Assembly: GCA_951799425.1 (NCBI GenBank)
Contig: OX637405.1
Location: 16,837,089-16,901,088, forward strand
Reading direction: 5' to 3'
Source of the DNA: Ilex aquifolium
Lineage: Eukaryota > Streptophyta > Magnoliopsida > Aquifoliales > Aquifoliaceae
Length of the DNA stretch: 64,000 nucleotides
The first letter of the stretch is position 1. Each line of letters starts with the position of its first letter. A program made the translations under genes and the position numbers. The notes beneath the pieces are model-generated. The model did not search any database. It saw only the letters and a list, made by a program, of their open reading frames with translations, and was not told the origin of the DNA. Positions 22,590-31,659 of the stretch are shown here, piece by piece.

Positions 22590-23304
22590 GAACTGTCATG
22601 CATTATGGGCTGCCAAAGATTCCAAAATTATTCCTCAAATCTTGTGCTATTATTCCCTCAAATCTTGTGATGATTATGGGAAGATCTTGGGGGTATCTTT
22701 CCATCTTTGGCATGCCACTCTTTTGGAAAGTATTAATCAAGCTTGGAGAAGGGTCAAAGATTGGGAGGTTCTTACCACAAGCATGGAAGGAATTTGAAGA
22801 CCAATACTCCTATTCTTGGAATGATTATCTTCTGGAATAATCTACATTAATTATGTTATTTCCTTTATTTTAAAATTTCGAAATTACTGTTCATGTCAAA
22901 ATTACTGTTCATGTCAAAGTTACTGTTCATGCCTTCCTTGGAGGCCAAGTTTTGTAGCCTATAAAAGGCCATTTAGTGCAATGAATAGGGGGGACAATAT
23001 ATAATGAATTTTGATTGTGAGTTGAGTTAAGTTTACTCCTCTTGTTCTTGATTGAACTTCTAAACTTATCAAAGGTAAATCACAACATTTGTGGCGTTCC
23101 TCCTTGTAATTTGGGTTCTTGAGACGGGTTCTTCAACGGGTCTAGATTTTAATATAATCTAGGTTCTTGACACGAGTTCTCAACGGGTCTAGATTCTCCA
23201 TCCATAGACCTGAGTTTGGCTTTCTTGGGTTGTATTTCCAATATTGTTGTTGGGTCTCAAAGCAAGTCGATTGGGGTTCGCATAAGCAAATGTGCAATAT
23301 TTTG
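22590..23304 (+). mobile_element. 3' LTR (partial, edges uncertain) of that Ty3 element
   Basis: It contains a triple direct repeat of ATTACTGTTCATGTCAAA at about 22884-22931 and a TATA box, TATAAAA, at 22960-22966. Downstream is a leader-like stretch with two GGTTCTTGA..ACGGGTCTAGATT repeats (23105-23200). No second LTR copy exists in the window, so its limits are judged only from neighbouring elements. Confidence 0.5.
22884..22931. repeat. Short tandem repeat ATTACTGTTCATGTCAAA, about 2.7 copies
   Basis: Three consecutive units of about 18 bp lie just upstream of the TATA box at 22960, in enhancer position. Confidence 0.85.
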
Positions 23305-23404
23305 TGTTAATCACGGCAGCTGGTGGCAAGGACAACCAATGGGACACTGTCTTGGGGAACAAGGAAGTGCAAGGTAGTTTATCACCGTTCGAATGGTGAC
23401 TAGT
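23305..23404 (-). mobile_element. Family E LTR fragment (lower piece)
   Basis: Minus-strand sequence from CGAACGGTGATAAACTACC onward aligns with the E/F LTR at 31915-31990 (CGGACGGTGCTTAACCTGCC, CCCATTGGT). It holds the motif ACCGTTCGAATGGT at about 23385-23398. It is separated from the rest of the same LTR (26153-27004) by the small element 23405-26147. Confidence 0.65.
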
Positions 23405-24137
23405 TGATGTGAATCCGCCAAAATAACGAGATCCAACAACGAAAAAGGAACCCAAGATCGTTCTATGATCAGATTTGAATGATAGACCTTGACCCGTTGT
23501 TTACGACAAACAAGAACCTTGGTATATATGACCTCAACCCGTTGTTTGATGCGAAACAAGAACCTTGGTATAAGGAAGACGCCACAAACAGTGGTGGAAT
23601 TCCGTTTGATAAGTCGCTGGTGAATGCCACGGGAAATCCCGATAAGTTCGTATAGTTCTTCAAAGAACCGTAGAGAAAACACTCTCCAAATTTACTGAAT
23701 AATAATCTCTACCTTTTCATTGATTTAGACGCCTATTTATAGGCTGGCCATTACAAAGAAAATTCCTAATCTGCTGAGGAAAACAAATCCTAATCTACTA
23801 AAGAAACAAATCATAATCTAGTAAGGAAACAAATCCTAATCTAATAAAGAAACAAATCCTAATCTACTAAGGAAACAAATCCTAATAGGAGTTTATATTT
23901 TGACAATCCAAAAATATGAACTGTTCCAGAAATTCTAGAAATTACAAAAATACCCCTAACTCTAAAAAATATTAAAAAGACATATAAAATACTAATACTA
24001 GCAAGTTGACTTAAAATAAGAATCAAAATACAATAATGCAAGGCTCCATATGGATCTTTGTCTTGATGGAAAGTCAATTCCATTATCTTTCACATATTCG
24101 AATTTGTGTTTCCATGAGCATCTTATGGATTGCATCA
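23405..24137 (-). repeat. 3' LTR (lower copy) of the small element
   Basis: 733 bp. It includes five or six AAACAAATCCTAATCTA(C) repeats at about 23775-23890 and a repeated 'GAACCTTGGTAT' block at 23510-23570. A TATTTATAGGC box on the plus strand at about 23735 reads GCCTATAAATA on the element's strand. Confidence 0.93.
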
Positions 24138-24228
24138 TTCTCCCCTTGTTAGAGAAAACTCGTCCTCGAGTTTTAAAGTGTTGCAGTATGAAAGTCCAAA
24201 AACTTTGAACTTGTATATGTAGCTGTCT

Positions 24229-24951
24229 CTAAGAAGCTTTAAGATGATGTCTCATTTTCTTCTCTAATTGAGGGAAAATTTGGAAATTGATCCCCTTGAT
24301 TGTGTCGTTGAAATTTTCTGGAATGATAAAATCAATTGGTGGAGCAAAGTGGATAGAAAGAAGCATTGGTGACTCTTCATGTAGATCCTTGAAAGATGCA
24401 AACAAATCAAGCTCTTGGAACATCATTGTTGCTGGTTGAAAGACATTAATGGGAACAATTTCACCGGGCCACACCTCTAGCACTATTTCAGATCTCTTAG
24501 GTTGTAATGTACTCATCTCTAAAGGCTCATTTGATTCAATACTAGTTGCTGGATTTTCCATCTTGTCAGGCTCCACAACAAAAAAATTGTTTGGATATTC
24601 ACTTTTTACCTTAGCCTCTGGACAAGTGAGTAGCGTAGTTGCTTGGGATTGTGTTGATTCTTCTACTTGATCTTGAATTATTCGATCAATTTTTGCTTTG
24701 GGCTGTTTTTGATAAATCTTCTGTAGTTGCACAGTAGAATCTGAATAACTTTGAGTTTTACCCCTTTGCAAAGAAGAAACTCTTCTATGCACATTAGGGA
24801 CGTTTTGTGGCTGCCTCTCACGTGTATTCTCCATTTGATCTAACCGTTTGTGAACTTGCTCCAGTTCCAACTTCAACAAACGCCTCATCTCACTCATCAT
24901 AGCCTCCATAAACAATTTCGAATTAGCCAATTTCATAGCTTCTGCACCCAT
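24229..24951 (-). CDS. Unrecognised 240-residue ORF of the small LTR element
   Basis: Open over 240 codons on the element's own strand, between PBS and polypurine tract. The N-terminal 50 residues are charged and probably helical (MMSEMRRLLKLELEQVHKRL, DQMENTRERQPQN). The middle is Gln/Ser/Lys-rich and low in complexity. The last 80 residues are more conserved-looking: EVWPGEIVPINVFQPATMMF, PPIDFIIPENFNDTIKGI, FPQLEKKMRHHLKAS. I see no CCHC knuckle, protease or RT motif. The N-terminus recalls the helical start of some plant gag proteins, so a reduced gag is one option, a captured host piece another. No function is claimed. Confidence 0.6.
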   Translation of the reverse strand: MGAEAMKLANSKLFMEAMMSEMRRLLKLELEQVHKRLDQMENTRERQPQNVPNVHRRVSSLQRGKTQSYSDSTVQLQKIYQKQPKAKIDRIIQDQVEESTQSQATTLLTCPEAKVKSEYPNNFFVVEPDKMENPATSIESNEPLEMSTLQPKRSEIVLEVWPGEIVPINVFQPATMMFQELDLFASFKDLHEESPMLLSIHFAPPIDFIIPENFNDTIKGINFQIFPQLEKKMRHHLKAS

Positions 24952-25414
24952 GTTCTTAACACTGTTGTGAGATATGATTGCACTCTTGCCTTTTTTTTTC
25001 CATTCAATAATTCCCTTTCAGTTCTTTTGAAACTAAACAAACAATTCTCAAAATTTCCAACAACAATTCACCAAGAACTCATCAAGGAATTTCAGGTTTT
25101 AAGAGCAAGACAAACAATCTAATTTTGGGGTGAGGTGGTTTTCGGGCTTGTTGGATCCAAGATGGATGAACACAAACAATCTGAATTTTTTTTTTTTGAT
25201 AATCAGCAACTATCTTTTGATAGTAACAGAATAAAATTTTGTAATAAACTAGAACAAAATACTAGCGGAATGGGGGATAAAGGAAATTCGGCTAAACTAG
25301 GGTTTGTGAACCAAATTTGGAACTAAAAACAAAAATTATAGAATAAAGAAAAGAAAGGAATTTTTTTTTAAGAGATAGGCAAACCTGAACTAGAACCTTT
25401 GCTCTAATACCAAA

Positions 25415-26147
25415 TGATGTGAATCCACCAAAATAACGAGATCCAACAACGAAAAAGGAACCCAAGATCGTTCTATGATCAGATTTGAATGATAGACCTT
25501 GACCCGTTGTTTACGACAAACAAGAACCTTGGTATATATGACCTCAACCCGTTGTTTGATGCGAAACAAGAACCTTGGTATAAGGAAGACGCCACAAACG
25601 GTGGTGGAATTCCGTTTGATAAGTCGCTGGTGAACGCCACGGGAAATCCCGATAAGTTCGCATAGTTCTTCAAAGAACCGTAGAGAAAACACTCTCCAAA
25701 TTTACTGAATAATAATCTCTACCTTTTCATTGATTTAGACGCCTATTTATAGGCTAGCCATTACAAAGAAAATTCCTAATCTGCTGAGGAAAACAAATCC
25801 TAATCTACTAAAGAAACAAATCCTAATCTAGTAAGGAAACAAATCCTAATCTAATAAAGGAACAAATCCTAATCTACTAAGGAAACAAATCCTAATAGGA
25901 GTTTATATTTTGACAATCCAAAAATATGAACTGTTCCAGAAATTCTAGAAATTACGAAAATACCCCTAACTCTAAAAAATATTAAAAAGACATATAAAAT
26001 ACTAATACTAGCAAGTTGACTTAAAATAAGAATCAAAATACAATAATGCAAGGCTCCATATGGATCTTTGTCTTGATGGAAAGTCAATTCCATTATCTTT
26101 CACATATTCGAATTTGTGTTTCCATGAGCATCTTATGGATTGCATCA
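25415..26147 (-). repeat. 5' LTR (upper copy) of the small element
   Basis: 733 bp, about 99% identical to 23405-24137, with the same AAACAAATCCTAATCTA repeats (25795-25900). Confidence 0.93.
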
Positions 26148-26152
26148 CTAGT

Positions 26153-27004
26153 GGCATCCAGATGGTACTAAGCCACTGGTTTTCTGCTTTTTCGACTGTT
26201 TATCCTGGGATTGGTGCCTGTTGGTGCATCCAGATGGTGAAGCCTACCTTAGATTTTCTCCTTTTTGCTCCTTAGTCCTTTAAGCGTTCCACTTTCCTTC
26301 CTTTGACCCTTAAATTTTGAAAATATGAATTTCCACGCCTTAATAATCATATACCCTTACTTTCTCCTTTTTACTTATTTAATTAATGTAATTAACCCTT
26401 AATTATATATAGGGTTAATTGCACTAGAAGTCCCCAAAGTATGGGGTTTGTCTTATTTTGGTCCCCAATGTTTCAATTGCATCATTTTAGTCCCTGAAAT
26501 ATTGAATATGTTTCTATATTATCCTTCAAGCAGACAACATCCATATTGCTAACGATTTTTTTATCATAAACTTGTCACGTAATACCTAAATATGGACAAA
26601 AAATAATTTTGATAGCTCTTAAACAAAATTTGAGTAGCTCTTGACAAAAAAATATGTAATATGGGTAGCTTTTGACTAAAATTTGGATAGCTCATGATCA
26701 AAACTGTGAAATTTAGGTAGCTATTTAACCAAAATTTGAGTAGAAATTTGGTCAAGAGTTATCAAAATTATTTTTTTGTCCATATTTAAGTTTCACGTGA
26801 CAAGTTTATAATAAAAAATCGTTAGCAATCTGGACACTGTCTGCTCGAGGGACCATAAAAAAACATATTCAAATTTTCAGAGACCAAAATGATGTAATTG
26901 AAACATTGGACACCAAAATTAGACAAACTTCATACATTGGGGGACCTCCAATGCAATTAAACCTTATTTATTTATATAAAAAGGTAGTTTTTTAGGGTTA
27001 ATCA
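26153..27004 (-). mobile_element. Family E LTR, upper piece (start of the 3' LTR, minus strand)
   Basis: On the minus strand the LTR starts TGATTAACCCTAAAA at about 27004, right after the polypurine tract TTGGTTGGGGGTG. It contains the foldback element 26412-26963. At 26153-26290 are two GCATCCAGATGGT motifs with CACTGGTTTTC context, which align with CGTCCAAACGGT...CCACTGGTTTTC at 30712-30740. Confidence 0.7.
26412..26963. mobile_element. Foldback / MITE-like DNA element (Mutator-like TIRs)
   Basis: Terminal inverted repeats of about 100 bp: the left begins GGGTTAATTGCACTAGAAGT; the right, reversed, begins GGTTTAATTGCATTGGAGGT. The inner arms are also inverted (TTTTTATCATAAACTTGTCACG against CGTGACAAGTTTATAATAAA), so nearly the whole 552 bp folds on itself. 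Flanks TTATATATA (26403-26411) and TTATTTATT (26964-26972) match at 7 of 9 positions, consistent with an aged 9-bp Mutator-type duplication. No transposase is encoded. It sits inside the family E LTR, so it is younger than that LTR. Confidence 0.82.
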
Positions 27005-28015
27005 CACCCCCAACCAAAACATTACTAGTCCCTAGTAATACAATAAATAAACACACAACCACTTTCGTAGGTTTCATGATTGATTTTAGCCCATGCAACA
27101 AACCTTTAAACCCCTAGGTCACCCTAGTGGACGAGTTGTGTATTGTGAAGGTTTTTAGTGAAGATATCTACAAACTTCAATGGTTAGGACAAAATATTAC
27201 ATGTTTTTCACAAGTAAGAAACATTCCATCTTATCCCTTAGATACTTCCCTATTCAACTCAATCTGAGAATAACACCCTCCACTTGTGCAATTACTCCCC
27301 ATATTTGTATGAAAAGCGCGCGTGTGTGTGTGTGTCATGCTTCACTATTCAAAAAATCTAGGGAATAACATAAATTTTCTTACGGTTTCTCAAAATTAGC
27401 CTCGATGTCAGTCCTTTCTTGAAAATCACTCAAGCTTTAGTGACTTGTTACTCAAAATTTACATGTGATATGAATATTGTAAATCAAAGCAAAGCATTTT
27501 ACATGTAAAAACTCAAAGAACGGTTTTAGAATAAAATTGGACTTTGGCATAATCTCATGGAGGAATATCAACATTGAAATAAACAATATTAACAACAATC
27601 CTTCCATGGATTAAGTGAGAAAGAATCACACATGTGTACATCCTGGAATCAAAAAGGACTTCCTTAAGGTTGTAACATGGCCAGGGTAAGTGGGTGATGA
27701 AATGACGGACATAAGGAGTTCAAAAAGGCTATCCAATTATATTTAAATTATGCATATAGTCTCCCCTTTTTCTTCACTTTGCCCCTTTTTAGGAATAAGC
27801 TCAATATTCCCTTTTTCCAAAATCTACACAAAACTTTGCTTGATTTGTCTTCTTTCTTTGCAAAAATTTGTTTTTTTCTTTCTCATCTTCATTCTTTCAT
27901 TCCTTTCATTATTTTTTTCTCTTTTCTCAAACCCCTTTTCCTTATTTTCTTTCATTCACCATATAATCCTCTTTTAAACCAGTGTTCAAAAAAATTAGAG
28001 AGCCAAAGTAGGTTC
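27005..28015 (-). mobile_element. Family E internal 3' UTR, distal part
   Basis: Minus strand. It starts with the polypurine tract (complement of CACCCCCAACC at 27004-27014), then the block CTAGGGACTAG and 'TGTTGCATGGGC' shared with the 3' UTRs near 61500 and 56960. It ends with T-rich/C-rich plus-strand sequence (27740-27980) that on the minus strand is the purine-rich AAAGAAAAAGAG block seen at 42290-42430 and 60600-60780. No ORF is assigned; a short (TG)n is at 27320-27333. Confidence 0.75.
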
Positions 28016-28593
28016 TGATGATGCATAAAATAGTCTTATGCAAGATCAATAGTCGAGTGAATGATGCAGAGAATTAATAAGACAATTAATAAAGCAACTA
28101 ATGGCAAAAAGGTAAATATTTAGTCAACACACAGATATATAGTGGTTCAGTCCAGGTGACTTACTCCATTTTGGGAAACGACAACGGTGGCTGGAGAACC
28201 TTTATTAATAAAGTAAGGTGAGAGAGAGAGAGCAAATGTTAGCTCCGGGAGAGATACAATAGCTAGGAGAGAGAAAAATCTATGTCAGGGGTGTGTAGAG
28301 AGGTGTGTAGAGATCCCCCTCTCAATGGAGAGAGCTTACAATTTATAGGCACATAGCCTTAGTTAAGGCGGTGACGCGAGGGTAAAGGCACTAGTCCTTC
28401 GGGGAGGATAGCTACAAAAGCCTTGATCTTCGAGAGTGGGTATCCTGATTATTACTCCCTACGTGCTCTAATTTTCTTGGACTCCTTGGACCTTGGGCTG
28501 GGTCGAATTCACGAACTGGGCTTGACCTACCTTTTAGCTGATTTGGGCTTACTTGATTTATTGGGCCTGGCCCAGTTGAATCTGTGCTCATCA
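28016..28593 (-). mobile_element. Tat-type solo LTR (minus strand)
   Basis: On the minus strand it runs TGATGAGCACAGATTC...TTATGCATCATCA, 578 bp. The ends resemble those of the gag-only Tat LTR (TGACGAGCCC...TGCATCATCA). It contains an AATTTATAGGC box (TATAAATT on its own strand) and a (GA)n tract near 28220. Flanks GGTTC (28011-28015) and GGTAC (28594-28598) match at 4 of 5 positions. It interrupts the family E 3' UTR. A solo LTR arises by recombination between the two LTRs of one element. Confidence 0.88.
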
Positions 28594-29540
28594 GGTACAA
28601 TAATTTTTTTCATTTTAAGGCTCAAACACGGCTACTAAGGATATAATTTTGCAAAAGAAATGGACAAGGATTCAAATAATATCACAAATGACCTAAGATC
28701 ATTTTTCAGAATGTAACCCATGTATAACTCTCATATGAACTTGCAAGGGGGATTGTCAACATATTACTTAACAAGTGCTAATCATATCAAAGATAATGAG
28801 ATTATTCAAGGGATAAAGCTAAATTGAAATTCTTACTTGAGTTAATGTCCAAAATCTCTTCAAAGAAGATAGGCTCAAAAGCTGCACACGGTATCTACAT
28901 CTCCAGTATGTATGTAAGCTTCCAAAGAACTATTTATTTCAAAGGATTCTCAAAGAATAGTAAGCATTATGTGCATAAAATGATAAATTTCTTATAAAAA
29001 TATAGCGCACAAGTAAAACATAAAATTCCCTTATGAGTTGTATAGGGGTTATAACTACAAGTAGACAAATGCTAAAATACTCTCAACGTGAATAACATGT
29101 AACATTCTACCCTAAAATAACAATTGCAAATATAATATATCTCCAGATAAACTACTGCAATGTTAACAAAAAGCATTCCTAGTTAATATTCAAAAGCAAT
29201 CCAAACTTAACAGAGATTTAAAACTAATAGCAATCTAAGGCAAATCTAACTCCAAAATCAACTAAACAATCCAAAATACAACAGTACTGTGGCATGCAAA
29301 AAGTAAACTATCTAGACAGAGAGATAGAAAGATAGAGAGAAAGGTTCAAAAGATCTAGGTCAGGCCTATGCTGAAGATGACGGTCCTCCAGCTCTCCTTC
29401 CTAGGCTGCTAAGAATTTCTCTCTATGTTGCTTGAATCTCTTTTTGGGTTGCTTCAAATTGTCCCATTCTTCCCTCCAGACTCATCAGTATCTTTTTATC
29501 AGTCCTCTCATCGAGTGGCACCAGTGGTGACTCATAACCT
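28594..29540 (-). mobile_element. Family E internal 3' UTR, proximal part
   Basis: It continues the minus-strand 3' UTR: the complement of CATTTTAAGGCTCAA near 28612 matches ATTGAGCCTTAAAATG at about 55947. It is AT-rich with no ORF. A GATAGA-rich patch is at about 29315-29345. Confidence 0.65.
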
Positions 29541-30470
29541 ACTTATTGCTGCTGAAACCCTACCTCTTCCTCATACTCATCATCTGTTGGGGGCACTGGT
29601 GGTATATCTGGACAGATTCCTTGATGTCTTCCATGACTCTTTTTCAATGAAGTAGCATCCAAATGTGCTAATCCTTCCACTATAGTCCAAATTGGATTTG
29701 TAACAAAACTTTTGCTTCTGCAAAGATTAGTCACCGAAATAGCAAAAGGCAGTGAATGTTTCTTATTTTCAATCATCAAAATCATTTGATCCATAACTAG
29801 TATAGAAAGAACAATATTAAGGCCAACACCAAAGGCATAAAGAAACCGAGCGTTGTCAATATAAATCTAATTTTTCTGAGACTGGGGCATCATATTAGAA
29901 ACAACAATCAAGTTCAGGATACAATATTTATTTCTTAAGGTCCCTTGCTTCCCCAAACTTAATGTTGATCACCAGTTAATTCAACACCAATAATAGACAT
30001 CTCAAACGGAGGGTTTAGAGGGAATTAGACACCAATTCTCTCCTAATAGGCTTCAATTGATCAAAAATAGTAGCCACAATAACTTGAAATTTTCTCCCCC
30101 TAACCAAAGTCTCAAATTTACTATAAAATTGCCTAACCAAATATTCATCTGCTACACCCATCGTTTTCATGTATTCAGTCCAACCCATTGCTTCTAAATT
30201 TTGTGTAATATTCAAGTACACAAAATCTTCATAAATCACAGCCCGTTCAGTAATAATAGATTTTCTTTCAAAATGACGTTCAAGCCAGAGCTGTTGGTCA
30301 ATATTTTGAAACATATTGGCATCATATTGAAAATGAACATGGGGTTGTTCTTCAGGAATTTGCAATTTTGGAATCATCGGGGATGGTTGTGGTGCTCCTC
30401 GTCTAGGATGACTCGTTAAAGACTCTCCCTTGTGAGCGATGGACTTCTTTCTTGCCCCATAGCAATTTTT
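29541..30470 (-). pseudogene. Third ORF (Athila-type, post-integrase) of family E (broken)
   Basis: Minus strand. The first half has HFQYDANMFQNIDQQLWLER, HFERKSIITERAVIY, LEAMGWTEYMKTMG and EYLVRQFYSKFETLVRGR, the layout of the 'putative plant transposon protein' / Athila ORF family (a long N-terminal region with a W..RxFE..R start and LVRQFYSNF motif). The last part is acidic with PDIPPVPPTDDEYEEEVGF. Its function is unknown in the family. It follows the promoter-like region 30600-30730. Several breaks. Confidence 0.7.
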
Positions 30471-30659
30471 TAGATTTCTTGATGAAAAATGGTTTTTGGA
30501 GGATTTTAATCCATAATGTTCATTGAAATCCTATGGGTATGTGTTAGATATGCTAGAAATCTAAGAAAATATTATGTGTATTGAAGATCTAAGGTTTGGG
30601 AGGAGTTTGAAGGTCTGGGTTTTCGAAAAACTGCTATGAGGGAAGCTAAATTGTTCGAA

Positions 30660-30730
30660 AATCGCGAAATCATCTTTTTATACTGGCAGTACCGTCAGGA
30701 CGGTGTAGGGTCGTCCAAACGGTGCTATCC
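30660..30730 (-). promoter_or_regulatory. Internal promoter-like region before the family E third ORF
   Basis: Reading on the minus strand: ACCGTTTGGACG (complement of 30712-30723), ACCGTCCTGACGGT (30691-30704), then TATAAAAA (complement of 30675-30682) 8 bp further on. About 200 nt of AT/C-rich leader follows before the ORF. Palindromes next to a TATA box repeat the plan seen at 51190-51525 in family G. This is promoter-like by sequence only. Confidence 0.55.
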
Positions 30731-31110
30731 CACTGGTTTTCGAGTTTTAGCTCCTCCGTTGGCCTACTGACTTCGCTTGCAACTACAACATTAATCCTGC
30801 AATTAAACGTTAATACATTACTAAAAATATTTTTTTTACATTAAAACCCCTCAATTAACACACTATTAACTAACAAAACTTAAAATAGCATACTAATTTT
30901 TATAAAAGCATAAAAATTAACATATCTAATTATAAAAATTAAAATTAGAATTAAAAAACACCCTCAAATTAAAAGAACACAAATCCCATATAATTTGTAA
31001 AGTTCCTACTTAGTGAAAAAATTGCATTTTTTATTGTGACAAAAAGGAAATTTTCAATCCGATTCTTAATCTGACTCTTCTAAACCCAAGGAATTAGTGA
31101 ATCAATCAAA
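30731..31110 (-). mobile_element. Family E region between cysteine-rich ORF and third ORF
   Basis: AT-rich. At 31060-31100 the minus strand (TTAGAAGAGTCAGATT...) matches the end of the cysteine-rich ORF of family G near 50865-50910, so this is the end of the same ORF on the minus strand, strongly decayed. Confidence 0.5.
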
Positions 31111-31164
31111 ACTCAACAAAACATCAGTCCCATCAAAGCTGATGTTTTGTTGATTTTGCAGATT
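31103..31164. repeat. Inverted repeat at an orientation switch
   Basis: CAACAAAACATCAG (31114-31127) and its complement CTGATGTTTTGTTG (31139-31152) are separated by 11 nt. To the left, family E reads on the minus strand; to the right, related sequence reads on the plus strand. Confidence 0.75.
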
Positions 31165-31659
31165 AGGTTATGTGGTAAACTATTCCCCCCCCCCCCTCGG
31201 GTTACTTTTTTATACTCTCTCCTCTAAAGCTTTCACATGAATATATTTTACATTGAGGAAAATGTTAAGTTTAGGTTTGCAGGGGGAATTATTCACAGGT
31301 TTTTGTAATCGAGTTTTTTTTGAAAATTTTGAAATTGTCTTTGTGACTAGCAAACGTTAAAGAACAGGATAGTGAGTCTTAGAATGTTAAAAAAAAGGAT
31401 GAAAAACTCTTTTGGTTTAGCTTAGGTGTTTACGCACATTCCCAATGGATGTGCACTCCTTGCTAGGTTAAAAAGAAATTTTGAATTGCAAGAAAGTCAA
31501 GCAAAGCCTTTGTGTGGAAAAAGTTCATATGCTAAGCGTCGTCAAGCAAAACGACTTGGTGGATGTGAGAGGTGTGGTCGACTTATGCACATGAGAGAGT
31601 TTAATCAGTGTTCTCAACCGATCTCAGGTAGTGCACTTGATCGTCTCGATTAGATTAAC
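31165..31659 (+). pseudogene. Cysteine-rich small ORF, family E/F copy
   Basis: The frame at 31426-31653 encodes AKPLCGKSSYAKRRQAKRLG, then GCERCGRLMHMREFNQC and SQPISGSALDRLD. It matches the copy at 50611-50922 (KPLCGKSTFVKRRCAKRLGA, CKQCGRIFHMKEYNQC). The C-x2-C-G...H...C layout suggests a zinc-binding patch. The 250 bp upstream also match 50283-50600 (ATGTTGAGTTTAGGTT, CTTTGTGACTAGCAAA, GTTAAAGAACAGG). It is cut short by the LTR starting near 31660. I do not recognise the family. Confidence 0.6.

Larger units (their letters stand above)
23405..26147 (-). mobile_element. Small complete non-autonomous LTR element with one ORF
   Basis: LTRs 23405-24137 and 25415-26147, both exactly 733 bp, are flanked by a perfect TSD CTAGT (23400-23404, 26148-26152). 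On the minus strand the LTR starts TGATGCAATCC and ends GGATTCACATCA. It is followed by PBS TGGTATTAGAGC (25401-25412), one base off the Met-tRNA site. The polypurine tract AACAAGGGGAGAA (24138-24150) lies before the 3' LTR. The internal part is only about 1.28 kb and has no pol domain. By eye the LTRs differ at about 8 of 733 sites, about 1%, so it inserted recently, within about half a million years at usual rates. Confidence 0.95.

Noticed and set aside
27740-27985. Phe/Ser-rich plus-strand ORFs
   Set aside because: They are the complement of the purine-rich block that occurs in all Athila-type 3' UTRs here.
31185-31198. Run of C (and the G run at 61616-61630) as structural signal
   Set aside because: Both sit in or next to degenerate polypurine-tract-like sequence, and run length may be a sequencing artefact.
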